64,000 nucleotides of DNA. Origin: Mycolicibacterium duvalii (GTDB lineage: Bacteria > Actinomycetota > Actinomycetes > Mycobacteriales > Mycobacteriaceae). Numbering within the stretch: the first letter of the stretch is position 1; each line of letters begins with the position of its first letter. Below are positions 36,819-49,646 of this stretch, piece after piece. The notes under the pieces were generated by a model that was not told the DNA's origin, searched no databases, and saw nothing but the letters and a program-made list of their open reading frames with translations. Position numbers and translations under genes: made by a program. Location of the stretch: positions 2,728,001 to 2,792,000 of the forward strand of contig NZ_AP022563.1 of the NCBI RefSeq assembly GCF_010726645.1, read 5' to 3'.

Positions 36819-39238
36819 CCTCCTTCGCGAGCAGACGCGAAAGCCCCCAGAAAGAGGGGAATTCGCGGGATTTGGCGTCTGCTCGGCAAGAAGAAATGGT
36901 GTCGCTGACCATCGACGACCAGCAGCTGGAGGTGCCCAAGGGCACGCTGGTGATCCGGGCGGCTGAACTGATCGGGATTCAGATCCCCCGGTTCTGCGAC
37001 CATCCGCTGCTCGACCCGGTCGGCGCCTGCCGGCAGTGTCTGGTCGAGGTCGAGGGCCAGCGCAAACCGCTGGCATCGTGCACCACCACCGTCACCGCGG
37101 ACATGGTGGTGCGCACCCAGTTGACGTCGGCCGCGGCCGACAAGGCCCAGCAGGGCGTGATGGAATTGCTGCTGATCAACCATCCGCTCGACTGCCCGGT
37201 CTGCGACAAGGGCGGCGAGTGTCCGCTGCAGAACCAGGCGATGTCGCATGGCCGGGCCGAGACCCGGTTCACCGACCAGAAGCGGACGTTCCCGAAGCCG
37301 ATCAACATCTCGTCGCAGGTCCTGCTCGACCGGGAGCGTTGCGTGCTGTGCGCACGCTGCACCCGCTTCTCCGATCAGATCGCCGGCGACCGCTTCATCG
37401 ATCTGCTCGAACGCGGTGCGCTGCAACAGGTCGGAATCGCTGTGGGAGAACCGTTCCAGTCCTATTTCTCCGGCAACACGGTGCAGATCTGTCCGGTCGG
37501 GGCGCTGACCGGCGCCGCGTACCGATTCCGGGCCCGGCCGTTCGATCTGGTATCGAGCCCCAGCGTGTGCGAACACTGCGCATCGGGGTGCGCGCAGCGC
37601 ACCGACCACCGGCGCGGCGCTGTGTTGCGGCGCCTGGCCGGCGACGACCCCGAGGTCAACGAGGAGTGGAACTGCGACAAGGGCCGGTGGGCATTTACCT
37701 ATGCCACGGTCGGCGACCGCATCACCACCCCACTGCTGCGCGACGCCGACGGCGGGTTGCGGCCCGCGTCGTGGTCGGAGGCCCTGACGGTGGCGGCTGC
37801 GGGCCTCGCGGCGGCGAAGGGCCGCGCCGGTGTGCTGGTCGGCGGACGAATGACCGCCGAAGATGCCTACGCATACGCGAAGTTCACCCGAATCGTGCTC
37901 GGCACCAACGACATCGACTTCCGCGCTCGCGCGCACAGCGCCGAGGAGGCCGCCTTCCTCGCCGGGCATGTCGCCGGCCGGCCGATGACCGTGACCTATG
38001 CCGATCTGGAGCACGCCCCCGCCGTGCTGCTGGCCGGTCTGGAGCCCGAGGACGAGTCACCGATCGTGTTCCTGCGGCTGCGCAAGGCGGTCCGTCGCCA
38101 CGGTCTGCGGGTGATGGCCGCCGCCGCGCTGTCGAGCCGGGGCGCCGAGAAGCTCTCCGCCCAGCTCCACCCGGCGGTGCCGGGCCGCGAAGCCGACGTG
38201 CTCGACGGACTGACCGGTCACGAACTGCTCGGCATGCCCGGAGCGGTGATCCTGCTCGGGGAGCGGCTGGCCGCTTCGCCGGGCGCCTTCGCCGCGGCGG
38301 TGCGCCTCTCGGAGAGCACCGGCGCGCGGCTGGCCTGGGTGCCGCGGCGCGCCGGAGACCGCGGCGCGGTCGAGGCCGGAGCGCTGCCGAACCTGCTCCC
38401 CGGCGGCCACCCGGTCGACGACGCGCGCGCCCGTGCGCAGGTCGCCGCGGGCTGGTATGTCGACGGCCTGCCCGGCACACCCGGGCGGGACGGGCAGGCG
38501 ATCCTCGCGGCGGCACGCGCCGGTGCGCTGGGCGCGCTGCTGGTCGGCGGCGTCGAGCCCGCCGACCTGACCGACCCGGCCGGTGCCCTGGCTGCGCTGG
38601 AGGCGGTGCCGTTCCTCGTCAGCCTCGAGCTGCGGGAGAGCGCGGTCACCGCCCGCGCGGACGTGGTCTTCCCGGTCGCCCCGGCCGTGGAGAAAGCCGG
38701 CTCGTACGTCAACTGGGAGGGGCGGATTCGGCCGTTCGAGCCCTCGCTGCACACCAACGCCGTCCCGGATCTGCGGGTGCTGAATTTCCTGGCCGACGAG
38801 ATCGGTGTCGACCTCGGCCTGCCCACCCCCGCCGCAGCAGCCGAGGAACGGGCCCGCCTCGGCGTCTGGGCCGGCGACCGTGCGCCGGTGCCGGCATCGT
38901 CGTCACCCGGCCCCGAGCCCGGCCCCGGTCAGGCGGTCCTGGCCGGATGGCGGATGCTGCTCGACAACGGACGGCTGCAGGACGGCGAACCCCACCTGGC
39001 GGGCACGGCCCGCCCGCCGGTGGCTCGGCTGTCACCGGCCACCGCCGCCGAGATCGGAGTCGGCCACGGTGATCGGGTCACGGTCAGCACCGAGCACGGC
39101 GCGATCACCGTCCCGCTCGAGATCACCGGCATGGTCGATCGCGTGGTGTGGTTGCCGCTGAACTCCCGCGACAGCACCGTGCACGCAACCCTGGGCGTGA
39201 CAACCGGTGCAGTCGTCGCGATCGGACGGCCACGCTGA
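36815..39238 (+). CDS. nuoG: NADH dehydrogenase I subunit G
   Basis: Largest peripheral subunit, with clusters N1b, N4, N5 and the extra N7. Ligand groups are seen in [26 protein letters not shown] and CEHCASGC with a distant cysteine in EEWNCDKG. About 807 residues. ATG 36815 overlaps the nuoF stop. Residues about 5-24 are encoded by a palindromic element (36828-36885) and look unrelated to the family, which begins at MVSLTIDD (ATG 36896). True start could be either; coupling favours 36815. Confidence 0.95.
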   Translation: MTSFASRRESPQKEGNSRDLASARQEEMVSLTIDDQQLEVPKGTLVIRAAELIGIQIPRFCDHPLLDPVGACRQCLVEVEGQRKPLASCTTTVTADMVVRTQLTSAAADKAQQGVMELLLINHPLDCPVCDKGGECPLQNQAMSHGRAETRFTDQKRTFPKPINISSQVLLDRERCVLCARCTRFSDQIAGDRFIDLLERGALQQVGIAVGEPFQSYFSGNTVQICPVGALTGAAYRFRARPFDLVSSPSVCEHCASGCAQRTDHRRGAVLRRLAGDDPEVNEEWNCDKGRWAFTYATVGDRITTPLLRDADGGLRPASWSEALTVAAAGLAAAKGRAGVLVGGRMTAEDAYAYAKFTRIVLGTNDIDFRARAHSAEEAAFLAGHVAGRPMTVTYADLEHAPAVLLAGLEPEDESPIVFLRLRKAVRRHGLRVMAAAALSSRGAEKLSAQLHPAVPGREADVLDGLTGHELLGMPGAVILLGERLAASPGAFAAAVRLSESTGARLAWVPRRAGDRGAVEAGALPNLLPGGHPVDDARARAQVAAGWYVDGLPGTPGRDGQAILAAARAGALGALLVGGVEPADLTDPAGALAALEAVPFLVSLELRESAVTARADVVFPVAPAVEKAGSYVNWEGRIRPFEPSLHTNAVPDLRVLNFLADEIGVDLGLPTPAAAAEERARLGVWAGDRAPVPASSSPGPEPGPGQAVLAGWRMLLDNGRLQDGEPHLAGTARPPVARLSPATAAEIGVGHGDRVTVSTEHGAITVPLEITGMVDRVVWLPLNSRDSTVHATLGVTTGAVVAIGRPR
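36828..36885. repeat. Palindromic element inside the nuoG 5' end
   Basis: CGAGCAGACGC (36828-36838) and its exact complement GCGTCTGCTCG (36875-36885) enclose a 36-bp centre with a further CCCC/GGGG stem. The sequence resembles extragenic palindromes of the CGAGCAGACGC type that I recall as common in mycobacteria, but here it lies in coding sequence and keeps the frame. Confidence 0.7.
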
Positions 39239-40461
39239 TGACCTACCCCGACCCGACCCTGTTCGGTCACGACCCCTGGTGGCTGATTCTGGCCAAAGCG
39301 CTGGGCGTGTTCGCGTTCCTGGTGCTGACCGTGCTGGCGGCCATCCTGATCGAGCGAAAAATCCTCGGCCGCATGCAGTTGCGGTTGGGGCCCAACCGCG
39401 TCGGCCCGCGGGGCCTGCTGCAGTCACTGGCCGACGGGGTCAAACTCGCGCTGAAAGAAGGACTGGTCCCGGCCGGGGTGGACCGGTGGATCTACCTCGC
39501 CGCGCCGGTCATCTCGGTAATCCCGGCGTTCATGGCCTTCGCCGTCATCCCGCTGGGTGGCGAGGTGTCGGTGTTCGGGCACCCGACCGCGCTGCAGCTC
39601 ACCGACCTGCCGGTCGCGGTGCTCTACATCCTGGCGGTGACGTCGATCGGCGTGTACGGGATCGTACTGGCCGGCTGGGCGTCGGGGTCGGTGTATCCGC
39701 TGCTGGGCGGACTGCGATCCACCGCGCAGGTGGTCAGCTACGAGATCGCGATGGGCCTGTCGTTCGTCGCGGTGTTCATCTTCTCCGGCACCATGTCGAC
39801 GTCGGGAATCGTTGCCTCACAGTCGAACAGCTGGTTCGTGCTGGTGCTGCTGCCATCCTTTCTGGTGTACCTGGTGTCGATGGTCGGCGAGACCAACCGG
39901 GCGCCGTTCGACCTGCCCGAAGCCGAGGGCGAGCTCGTCGGCGGATTCCACACCGAGTACTCGTCGCTGAAGTTCGCGATGTTCATGCTCGCCGAATACG
40001 TCAACATGACCACCGTGTCGGCGCTGGCGACCACGATGTTCCTCGGCGGCTGGCAGGCGCCGTGGCCGGTGAGCATGATCGACGGCGCCAACAGCGGCTG
40101 GTGGCCGCTGCTGTGGTTCACCGCCAAGGTCTGGCTGTTCCTGTTCTTCTTCATGTGGCTGCGCGCGACGCTGCCGCGCCTGCGGTACGACCAGTTCATG
40201 GCGATGGGCTGGAAGTTGCTGATCCCGGTGTCGCTGGGCTGGATCATGGTCGTGGCCGCCCTGCGGGTCCTCGTCGACGAGGACGCGAGCAGGTGGGCGG
40301 TGGGGCTGGTCGGCCTCGGCACCGTCGCGGCGATCGCGGCCACCCTGTTGGCGGGCCGGCGCGTCCGGCGTGACCGGCGACGCCGCACGTCTCCCCCGCC
40401 GCCCGATTCCGGCGCCTTCCCGGTGCCGCCTCTCCCCGTGAAGGAGCGTGCAGATGCCTAG
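39238..40461 (+). CDS. nuoH: NADH dehydrogenase I subunit H
   Basis: Membrane subunit lining the quinone channel. The 407 residues include eight or nine membrane helices, [40 protein letters not shown] and [13 protein letters not shown], all family signatures. A basic, proline-rich cytosolic tail of about 40 residues follows the last helix. The ATG shares one base with the nuoG stop (TGATG); upstream frame is a nuoG shadow. Confidence 0.97.
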   Translation: MTYPDPTLFGHDPWWLILAKALGVFAFLVLTVLAAILIERKILGRMQLRLGPNRVGPRGLLQSLADGVKLALKEGLVPAGVDRWIYLAAPVISVIPAFMAFAVIPLGGEVSVFGHPTALQLTDLPVAVLYILAVTSIGVYGIVLAGWASGSVYPLLGGLRSTAQVVSYEIAMGLSFVAVFIFSGTMSTSGIVASQSNSWFVLVLLPSFLVYLVSMVGETNRAPFDLPEAEGELVGGFHTEYSSLKFAMFMLAEYVNMTTVSALATTMFLGGWQAPWPVSMIDGANSGWWPLLWFTAKVWLFLFFFMWLRATLPRLRYDQFMAMGWKLLIPVSLGWIMVVAALRVLVDEDASRWAVGLVGLGTVAAIAATLLAGRRVRRDRRRRTSPPPPDSGAFPVPPLPVKERADA

Positions 40462-40978
40462 GTTCCTCGACGCGATCGCCGGGTTCGGTGTGACGTTCGG
40501 TTCGATGTTCAAGAAGCCGGTCACCGAGCAGTACCCGGAGAAACCGGGCCCGGTGGCGCGGCGCTATCACGGCCGGCACCAACTCAACCGGTACCCCGAC
40601 GGTCTGGAGAAGTGCATCGGCTGCGAGTTGTGCGCGTGGGCGTGCCCGGCCGACGCGATCTACGTCGAGGGCGCCGACAACACCGAAGCCGAACGCTACT
40701 CACCCGGCGAACGCTACGGACGGGTGTACCAGATCAACTATCTGCGCTGCATCGGCTGCGGGCTGTGTATCGAGGCCTGTCCGACCCGCGCGCTGACCAT
40801 GACCAACGACTACGAGATGGCCGACGACAACCGCGCCGACCTGATCTACGGCAAGGACAAGCTGCTGGCCCCGCTCGCGCCCGGCATGCAGGCGCCGCCG
40901 CACCCGATGGCCCCGGGCAGCACCGACGAGGACTACTACCTCGGCAACATCGCTCCCATCTCGGAGGACGCTCGGTGA
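40454..40978 (+). CDS. nuoI: NADH dehydrogenase I subunit I
   Basis: Ferredoxin-like subunit with clusters N6a and N6b, shown by [12 protein letters not shown] and [12 protein letters not shown]. 174 residues from ATG 40454, which lies 8 bp after AAGGAG within the end of nuoH. A GTG two codons upstream is possible but too close to that site. A 30-residue acidic/proline C-terminal tail follows the conserved domain. Confidence 0.97.
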   Translation: MPRFLDAIAGFGVTFGSMFKKPVTEQYPEKPGPVARRYHGRHQLNRYPDGLEKCIGCELCAWACPADAIYVEGADNTEAERYSPGERYGRVYQINYLRCIGCGLCIEACPTRALTMTNDYEMADDNRADLIYGKDKLLAPLAPGMQAPPHPMAPGSTDEDYYLGNIAPISEDAR

Positions 40979-40999
40979 CGTCGCACGGGAGGCGCCGAC

Positions 41000-41719
41000 G
41001 TGGGTGAGACGATTCTGTTCTGGGTGCTGGCGGTGGTGTCGGTCGTCGGTGCGCTCGGCGTGGTCGCCGCGCCGAAAGCGGTGTACTCGGCGATCTCGCT
41101 GGCCGGCACCATGATCGCGCTCGCGGTGCTCTACATCGCCCAGGACGCACCGTTTCTCGGCGTCGTCCAGGTGGTGGTCTACACCGGCGCGGTGATGATG
41201 TTGTTCCTTTTCGTGGTCATGCTCATCGGGGTCGACTCCTCGGAGTCCCTGGTGGAGACGATTCGCGGACAACGCGTGGCGGCCATCGTCATCGGGGTTG
41301 GGTTCGGCATTCTGCTGATTGCGGGCATCGGCAGCGTCTCGGTGGACGGTGTCGCCGGACTGGCCGCCGCGAACGCCGACGGCAACGTGGAGGGCCTGGC
41401 GGCGCTGATCTTCACCGAGTACCTGTGGGCCTTCGAACTGACCGGGGCGCTGCTCATCACGGCCACGCTCGGCGCGATGGTGCTGGCGCACCGGGAACGG
41501 TTCGACCGCCGCAAGACCCAGCGTGAGTTGGCCGTCGAGCGCTTCGGTCCGGGCGGCCATCCCACGACGCTGCCCAACCCGGGGGTCTACGCCCGCCACA
41601 ACGCGGTGGACGTCCCCGCGCGGCTGCCCGACGGCAGCGGCTCGGCGCTGTCGGTCAGCGCGATCCTGCAGACCCGACCGGTCCCCGAAACCGACGGGAG
41701 CGCCGATGAACCCCGATAA
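41000..41719 (+). CDS. nuoJ: NADH dehydrogenase I subunit J
   Basis: Membrane-arm subunit with five helices. The conserved TM3 region [20 protein letters not shown] contains the pi-bulge helix important for proton pumping. The 239-residue length includes a mycobacterial C-terminal tail of about 75 residues. GTG 41000 follows a GGGAGG site. The end overlaps nuoK by 14 bp. Confidence 0.96.
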   Translation: MGETILFWVLAVVSVVGALGVVAAPKAVYSAISLAGTMIALAVLYIAQDAPFLGVVQVVVYTGAVMMLFLFVVMLIGVDSSESLVETIRGQRVAAIVIGVGFGILLIAGIGSVSVDGVAGLAAANADGNVEGLAALIFTEYLWAFELTGALLITATLGAMVLAHRERFDRRKTQRELAVERFGPGGHPTTLPNPGVYARHNAVDVPARLPDGSGSALSVSAILQTRPVPETDGSADEPR

Positions 41720-42005
41720 CTACCTGTACCTGTCCGCGCTGCTGTTCACCATCGGCGCCGCCGGAGTGCTGTTGCGGCGCAACGCACTGGTGATGTTCAT
41801 GTGTGTCGAACTGATGCTCAACGCCGCCAACCTGGCGTTCGTCTCGTTCTCCCGCATCCACGGGCACCTCGACGGACAGGTGGTCGCGTTCTTCACCATG
41901 GTGGTGGCGGCCTGCGAAGTGGTGATCGGGCTGGCGATCATCATGACCATCTTCCGGACCCGGCGCTCGGCCAGCGTCGACGCGGCGAACCTGTTGAGGC
42001 ACTGA
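41706..42005 (+). CDS. nuoK: NADH dehydrogenase I subunit K
   Basis: Small three-helix membrane subunit (99 residues). The proton-path glutamates are present in [14 protein letters not shown] and [13 protein letters not shown]. Start ATG 41706 lies inside the end of nuoJ, as in other mycobacteria. Upstream frame is shadow. Confidence 0.97.
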   Translation: MNPDNYLYLSALLFTIGAAGVLLRRNALVMFMCVELMLNAANLAFVSFSRIHGHLDGQVVAFFTMVVAACEVVIGLAIIMTIFRTRRSASVDAANLLRH

Positions 42006-42011
42006 GCGCCG

Positions 42012-43925
42012 ATGACCCTCCCCGTGTGGTTGCCGATCGCACTGCCGCTCGCCGGTGCCCTGGTGCTGCTGCTGGGCGGCCGGCGTACCGACCGGTGGGG
42101 CCACCTGCTGGGCACTGCCGCGGCGCTGGCGTCCTTCGGCTGCGCCGCAGCACTGTTCGCCGACATGCTGGGACGCGATGCGCAGGCACGCACCCTCGGC
42201 CAGACCCTGTTCACCTGGGTCCCGGTCGGCGAGCTGCGAGTCGACTTCGGGCTGCACCTCGACCAGCTGTCGATGTGCTTCGTGCTGTTGATCACCGGCG
42301 TCGGGTCGCTGATCCACATCTACTCGATCGGCTACATGGCCCACGATCCCGACCGCAGAAGGTTCTTCGCGTACCTGAACCTGTTCCTGGCCGCGATGCT
42401 GGTGCTGGTGCTGGCCGACAACTACCTCGGGCTGTATCTCGGCTGGGAGGGCGTCGGCCTGGCGTCCTACCTGCTGATCGGGTTCTGGGCGCACAAGCCG
42501 TCCGCGGCCACCGCGGCCAAGAAGGCGTTCGTGGTCAACCGAGTCGGCGACGTCGGACTGGCGGTCGCGCTGATGGTGATGTTCAGCGCCGTCGGTGCGG
42601 TGTCGTTCACCGCCGTCTTCGACGCCGCACCGCAACTCGGCGAGACCACGCTGACCGCGATCGGATTGATGCTGCTGCTGGCCGCGTGCGGCAAGTCCGC
42701 GCAGGTGCCGCTGCAGTCCTGGCTCGGCGATGCGATGGAGGGCCCCACGCCGGTGTCGGCGCTGATCCACGCGGCGACGATGGTCACCGCGGGCGTGTAC
42801 CTGATCGTGCGGTCGGGGCCGGTGTTCGACTCGGCACCGTACGCGCAGACCGCGGTGGTGCTCGTCGGCGCGGTGACCCTGCTGTTCGGCGCGGTGATCG
42901 GCTGCGCCAAGGACGACATCAAGAAGGCGCTGGCCGCCTCGACCATGAGTCAGATCGGCTACATGGTGCTCGCCGCAGGCCTGGGCCCGGTGGGCTACGC
43001 GTTCGCGATCATGCATCTGCTCACCCACGGGTTCTTCAAGGCCGGCCTGTTTCTCGGCGCCGGCTCGGTGATGCATGCGATGGACGACGACGTGGACATG
43101 CGCCGCTACGGCGGGCTGCGCACCGCGCTGCCGATCACCTTTGTCACGTTCGGTCTGGGCTATCTGGCCATCATCGGGGTCCCGCCGCTGGCCGGGTTCT
43201 TCTCCAAGGACAGCATCATCGAGGCCGCGCTGGGGGCCGGCGGCGTCAAGGGTGTGGTGCTGGGGGCGGTGACCATCCTGGGTGCGGGCATCACCGCGTT
43301 CTACATGACGCGGGTGATGCTGCTGACGTTCTTCGGTGAAAAGCGTTGGGGTACGGCAGGGGCGAGCGAAGCGACGGGGGATGGTACGGCGAGAGATCCC
43401 CACGAGGCACCCGCGGTTATGACGTGGCCGATGATCCTGCTGGCGGTCGGGTCGGTGACCTCGGGTGCCGCGCTGGCGATCGGCGGCACCCTGCAGCGTT
43501 GGCTGGAACCGGTGGTCGGCGGGGCGGAGGTCCACCACGTGCTGCCCGTCTGGGTGGTGACCGCGATCGTGCTCTCGGTGGTCGCGGTCGGCATCGTCGT
43601 CGCCTACCGCATGTACGGCACCCGGCCGGTCGCCGACGAGCCACCGGCCGCGTCAGCGCTGACCGTCGCCGCGCGCCGTGATCTCTACGGCGACACGTTC
43701 AACGAAAAGGTGTTCATGGCGCCGGGGTGGAACCTCACACGCGGTCTCGTCGAGATCGATGACGAGGCGGTCGACGGGGTCGGCACCGGGCTGGCCCACG
43801 CGGTGGGGCGGGTGTCGGACGGGCTGCGGCGGCTGCAGACCGGTTTCGCCCGCTCCTACGCGCTGACGATGCTGGCCGGAGCGGTCCTGCTCACGGCGAT
43901 GATCCTGGCGGTGAATCTGTGGTGA
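42012..43925 (+). CDS. nuoL: NADH dehydrogenase I subunit L
   Basis: Antiporter-like proton-pumping subunit at the far end of the membrane arm, 637 residues. Conserved pieces include [20 protein letters not shown] with the pumping glutamate, [14 protein letters not shown], and [17 protein letters not shown] hydrophilic insert around residues 446-465 ([16 protein letters not shown]) appears longer than in M. tuberculosis NuoL and is encoded by a stretch with a GGTACGGC direct repeat. The lateral helix follows to the C-terminus. Confidence 0.97.
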   Translation: MTLPVWLPIALPLAGALVLLLGGRRTDRWGHLLGTAAALASFGCAAALFADMLGRDAQARTLGQTLFTWVPVGELRVDFGLHLDQLSMCFVLLITGVGSLIHIYSIGYMAHDPDRRRFFAYLNLFLAAMLVLVLADNYLGLYLGWEGVGLASYLLIGFWAHKPSAATAAKKAFVVNRVGDVGLAVALMVMFSAVGAVSFTAVFDAAPQLGETTLTAIGLMLLLAACGKSAQVPLQSWLGDAMEGPTPVSALIHAATMVTAGVYLIVRSGPVFDSAPYAQTAVVLVGAVTLLFGAVIGCAKDDIKKALAASTMSQIGYMVLAAGLGPVGYAFAIMHLLTHGFFKAGLFLGAGSVMHAMDDDVDMRRYGGLRTALPITFVTFGLGYLAIIGVPPLAGFFSKDSIIEAALGAGGVKGVVLGAVTILGAGITAFYMTRVMLLTFFGEKRWGTAGASEATGDGTARDPHEAPAVMTWPMILLAVGSVTSGAALAIGGTLQRWLEPVVGGAEVHHVLPVWVVTAIVLSVVAVGIVVAYRMYGTRPVADEPPAASALTVAARRDLYGDTFNEKVFMAPGWNLTRGLVEIDDEAVDGVGTGLAHAVGRVSDGLRRLQTGFARSYALTMLAGAVLLTAMILAVNLW

Positions 43926-45484
43926 GCTTCCCGTGGTTGACCGTGTTGTGGGCCGTCCCGATGGTGGGCGCGCTGGTGGTGATGGTGTTGCCCGCGGCCG
44001 CGCGCGGGTTGGCCAAGGCCGTGGCCCTCGCGGTGTCGCTGCTGGTGCTCGTCCTCGCCGGCGTGGTGGCGGTCGGGTTCGACCCGTCCGGGGAACAATT
44101 CCAGTTCGTCGAGAACTACCGCTGGATACCGTCTTTCGGGACCGGATACATTCTCGGCGTCGACGGGATCGCATTGGCCCTGGTGGTGCTGACCGCCGTG
44201 CTGGTGCCACTGCTCATCATGGCCGGCTGGAACGATGCGCGCGACCAGTCCAGCTGGGGCGGCCGGTCGGTCCACGTGTACTTCGCGCTGACGCTGGCCG
44301 TCGAGTCCATGGTGCTGATCTCGTTGCTGGCTCTGGACATCCTGCTGTTCTACGTGTTCTTCGAAGCCATGCTGATTCCGATGTACTTCCTGATCGGCGG
44401 CTTCGGCGGGGAGCGGCGCAGCGCCGCGGCGGTGAAGTTCCTGCTGTACAACCTGTTCGGCGGTCTGATCATGCTGGCCGCTGTGGTGGGGCTCTATGTC
44501 GCGACGGCCACCAGCGCGGCGTTCGATGCCGGGACGTTCGACTTCCGCGCCATCGTCGCCGCGGTCACCGGTGGTGAGTTCGTCCTCAACCCGCTGGTGA
44601 TGCACCTGATCTTCGGCGGTTTCATGTTCGCGTTCGCGATCAAGGCGCCGCTGTGGCCGTTTCACCGGTGGCTGCCCGACGCGGCGGTGGAGGCCACCCC
44701 GGCCAGCGCGGTGCTGATGATGGCCATCGTGGACAAGGTCGGCACGTTCGGCATGATCCGCTACTGCCTCCCGCTGTTCGGCGATTCGGCGGCCTACTTC
44801 CGGCCGCTGATCGTCACCCTCGCGGTCATCGGCATCGTGTACGGCGCGGTCGTCGCGATCGGGCAGACCGACGTCATGCGGTTGATCGCCTACACGTCGA
44901 TCTCGCACTTCGGCTTCATCATTCTCGGCATCTTTGTGATGACCTCGCAGGGGCAGTCCGGGTCGACGCTGTACATGGTCAACCACGGCATCTCGACGGC
45001 CGCGCTGTTCCTTATCGCGGGTTTCCTGGTGTCGCAGCGCGGTTCGCGTCTGATCAGTGCCTACGGCGGGGTACAGAAGGTGGCACCGGTGCTCGCGGGA
45101 ACCTTCCTGGTCGCCGGGCTGGCGACGTTGTCGCTGCCTGGGCTGGCCCCGTTCATCAGTGAATTCCTGGTGCTGATCGGCACATTCACCCGGTACCCCG
45201 CGCTGGCGGTGTTCGCCGCGAGCGCGCTGGTGCTGTCGGCGATCTACATCCTCTGGATGTACCAGCGCATGATGACCGGACCGGTCCGACCCGGAAACGG
45301 TGAGCTGCGAGATCTACGGCCGCGGGAGGTCGCCGTGGTGGCACCGCTGATCGCGCTGCTCGTGGTGCTCGGTGTCTACCCGAAACCGGCGCTGGACGTC
45401 ATCGATCCGGCTGTCGGCTACACGCTGACCACCATCGACCAGTCCGACCCACCACCCGCGATCGCGGAAGGACCGCTGCGATGA
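43922..45484 (+). CDS. nuoM: NADH dehydrogenase I subunit M
   Basis: Antiporter-like subunit with about 14 helices (520 residues). The pumping glutamate lies in [17 protein letters not shown], the lysine in [20 protein letters not shown], and the signature [13 protein letters not shown] is present. GTG 43922 overlaps the nuoL stop (GTGA); a GTG one codon upstream is equivalent. Stop overlaps nuoN (ATGA). Confidence 0.97.
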   Translation: MSFPWLTVLWAVPMVGALVVMVLPAAARGLAKAVALAVSLLVLVLAGVVAVGFDPSGEQFQFVENYRWIPSFGTGYILGVDGIALALVVLTAVLVPLLIMAGWNDARDQSSWGGRSVHVYFALTLAVESMVLISLLALDILLFYVFFEAMLIPMYFLIGGFGGERRSAAAVKFLLYNLFGGLIMLAAVVGLYVATATSAAFDAGTFDFRAIVAAVTGGEFVLNPLVMHLIFGGFMFAFAIKAPLWPFHRWLPDAAVEATPASAVLMMAIVDKVGTFGMIRYCLPLFGDSAAYFRPLIVTLAVIGIVYGAVVAIGQTDVMRLIAYTSISHFGFIILGIFVMTSQGQSGSTLYMVNHGISTAALFLIAGFLVSQRGSRLISAYGGVQKVAPVLAGTFLVAGLATLSLPGLAPFISEFLVLIGTFTRYPALAVFAASALVLSAIYILWMYQRMMTGPVRPGNGELRDLRPREVAVVAPLIALLVVLGVYPKPALDVIDPAVGYTLTTIDQSDPPPAIAEGPLR

Positions 45485-47052
45485 ACCCGGTGACCCCGGC
45501 GGTCGAATACAGTCTGATCTCGCCGATGCTGATCGTGTTCGGCGCTGCGGTACTCGGGGTGCTCTTCGAGGCGTTCCTGCCGCGGCGCCTGCGCTACGGG
45601 GCGCAGCTGCTGCTGAGTCTGGGCGGGTTGGCCGCGGCGTTCGTCGCCGTGCTCCTGGTGGCCCGAAACCTCGCCGGAGGCAACGGATCCCTCGCGGTCA
45701 TGGGGGCGCTGGCCGTCGACCGGCCCGCGCTGTTCCTGCAGGGCACCATCCTGCTGATCGGGGTACTGGGTATGCTGCTGATCGGTCAGCGGCACCTCGC
45801 CGGCGCGCACGCGCGGGACGAGGCGGGCCTGGACGGATTCACCCCGCAGGCCTCGGCGGTGCCCGGCGGTGTCGCCGAGCAGGTGGCGACCCGGGCCGGC
45901 GTGGTGCAGACCGAGGTCTTCCCGCTGACGCTGTTCGCCACCGGCGGCATGCTGATCTTCCCCGCTTCCAACGACCTGCTGACGATGTTCATCGCGTTGG
46001 AGGTGTTGTCGCTGCCGCTGTACCTGCTGTGCGGCCTGGCGCGCCGTCGGCGGATGCTGTCTCAGGAAGCCGCGCTCAAGTACTTTCTGCTGGGCGCGTT
46101 CTCGTCGGCGTTCTTTCTCTACGGCGCCGCGCTGCTGTACGGCTACGCCGGCACCCTGAAACTGCCGGGCATCGCCGACGCGGTGGCCGCCGGTGCGGGC
46201 ACCACGTCGCTGGCCCTGGTCGGGGTGGCCCTGCTGCTGGTCGGTGTGCTGTTCAAGATCGGGGCCGTCCCGTTCCACTCGTGGATCCCCGACGTCTACC
46301 AGGGCGCACCGACCGCGATCACCGCGTTCATGGCCGCTGCCACCAAGATCGCCGCGTTCGGGGCCCTGCTGCGGGTGTTCTACGTCGCGCTGCCCGAGTT
46401 GCACACCGCGTGGCGGCCGGTGCTGTGGACCGTCGCGATTCTGACCATGGTCGTCGGCACCGTTGCCGCGGTCACCCAGGTCGACGTCAAACGGATGCTC
46501 GGCTATTCGGCGGTGGCGCACACCGGTTTCATCCTGACCGGCGTGATCGCCGGCACCGGATCGGGTCTGTCGTCGACGTTGTTCTATCTGTTCGCCTACG
46601 GCTTCTCGACCCTGGGCGCGTTCGCGGTTGTCGGGCTGGTGCGTGACGCGGCCGGGGAGGAGGACACCGCGCTGGCGCGGTGGGCCGGTCTGGGTCGGCG
46701 GTATCCCGTTGTCGGAATCGTGTTTTCGCTGTTTCTGCTGGCCTTCGCGGGCATCCCGCTGACCAGTGGCTTCGTCAGCAAATTCGCGGTCTTCAAGGCA
46801 GCCGGGGAGGGCGGGGCGATCCCACTGGTAGTGGTCGGCGTGATCGCCAGCGCCGTCGCGGCGTACTTCTACGTCCGGGTCATCGTGCTGATGTTCTTCA
46901 CCGACCGCCCCGACGACGCGCCCGACGTGGTGGTGCCCGGTGCGGCGACCACCGCCGTGGTGACGGTCACCGCCGCGGTGACGTTCGCGCTGGGCGCCCT
47001 GCCCCAGCCGCTACTGGACCTGGTGAACTCCGCGGACGCGTTTCTCGGGTAA
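45481..47052 (+). CDS. nuoN: NADH dehydrogenase I subunit N
   Basis: Third antiporter-like subunit, 523 residues. Signatures are MFIALEVLSLPLYLLCGLAR, IGAVPFHSWIPDVYQGAPT and MLGYSAVAHTGFILTG. A polar loop of about 35 residues near position 100-135 (GAHARDEAGLDGFTPQ) is longer than in E. coli. Last gene of the nuo operon; the next gene starts only 23 bp later. Confidence 0.97.
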   Translation: MNPVTPAVEYSLISPMLIVFGAAVLGVLFEAFLPRRLRYGAQLLLSLGGLAAAFVAVLLVARNLAGGNGSLAVMGALAVDRPALFLQGTILLIGVLGMLLIGQRHLAGAHARDEAGLDGFTPQASAVPGGVAEQVATRAGVVQTEVFPLTLFATGGMLIFPASNDLLTMFIALEVLSLPLYLLCGLARRRRMLSQEAALKYFLLGAFSSAFFLYGAALLYGYAGTLKLPGIADAVAAGAGTTSLALVGVALLLVGVLFKIGAVPFHSWIPDVYQGAPTAITAFMAAATKIAAFGALLRVFYVALPELHTAWRPVLWTVAILTMVVGTVAAVTQVDVKRMLGYSAVAHTGFILTGVIAGTGSGLSSTLFYLFAYGFSTLGAFAVVGLVRDAAGEEDTALARWAGLGRRYPVVGIVFSLFLLAFAGIPLTSGFVSKFAVFKAAGEGGAIPLVVVGVIASAVAAYFYVRVIVLMFFTDRPDDAPDVVVPGAATTAVVTVTAAVTFALGALPQPLLDLVNSADAFLG

Positions 47053-47075
47053 CGGTTTGTGATAAGCACAGTCGC

Positions 47076-47855
47076 ATGACCACTGAGCAACTGGTGCTGA
47101 CCGCCGACATCGACGCGGTGCGGGTGATCACGCTGAATCGGCCGGCTGCGCGCAATGCGCTGAGCCGCGGGCTGATCCGTGCCGCCCATGACGCGCTGAC
47201 CGCAGCCGACGCGGCCGAGTCCGTGCGCGCGGTGGTGCTCACCGGAGCCGATCCGGCGTTCTGCGCCGGCGTCGACCTGAAGGAGGCGGCCCGCGACGGT
47301 ATGGCGTATTTCGAGGAGTTCCAGTCGTTCAGCTGCATCGCCGCGGTGGCCGACATGGGCACCCCGGTCGTGGGCGCCATCAACGGGGCGACGTTCACCG
47401 GCGGCCTGGAGATGGCGCTGGGGTGCGACTTCCTGATCGCCTCTGAGCGTGCGGTGTTCGCCGACACCCACGCCCGGGTCGGGATCCTGCCCGCCGGCGG
47501 CATGACCGCCCGGCTGCCGCAGCTGGTGGGCGCGGCGATGGCGCGGCGGCTGTCGATGACCGGCGAGGTGGTCGACGCCGCCCGCGCGGCGCGCATCGGC
47601 TTGGTCACCGAGGTGGTGCCGCACGAGCGGCTTCTGCCGCGCGCGGTGGAACTCGCGGCGCAGATCGCCGAAGTGCCCCGAGCGACGATGCGCGACCTCA
47701 AGCAGATCTACACCACCGGCGCGGCCGCGGTGATCGACCCGGCCCTGGCCGCCGAGGAACGGATCGCCGTCAGCCAGGAACGGGACCTCGACGGTCTGGG
47801 GGCGCGGTTCGACGCGGTGACCGAACGCAACAAGGGCCAGATCGGCCCGCGCTGA
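47076..47855 (+). CDS. Enoyl-CoA hydratase/isomerase family protein
   Basis: A 259-residue crotonase-fold protein. The oxyanion-hole segment is ADPAFCAGVDLKEAA and the first catalytic glutamate is in FTGGLEMALGCD. Twenty residues later, where true hydratases have the second glutamate, this protein has histidine (FADTHARVGILPAGG), so simple water addition is doubtful; isomerase or other crotonase chemistry is possible. ATG 47076 is used. Only 23 bp separate it from nuoN, so read-through from the nuo operon is likely. Confidence 0.9.
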   Translation: MTTEQLVLTADIDAVRVITLNRPAARNALSRGLIRAAHDALTAADAAESVRAVVLTGADPAFCAGVDLKEAARDGMAYFEEFQSFSCIAAVADMGTPVVGAINGATFTGGLEMALGCDFLIASERAVFADTHARVGILPAGGMTARLPQLVGAAMARRLSMTGEVVDAARAARIGLVTEVVPHERLLPRAVELAAQIAEVPRATMRDLKQIYTTGAAAVIDPALAAEERIAVSQERDLDGLGARFDAVTERNKGQIGPR

Positions 47856-47858
47856 GCC

Positions 47859-49645
<1,787 letters not shown>

Positions 49646-49646
<1 letters not shown>

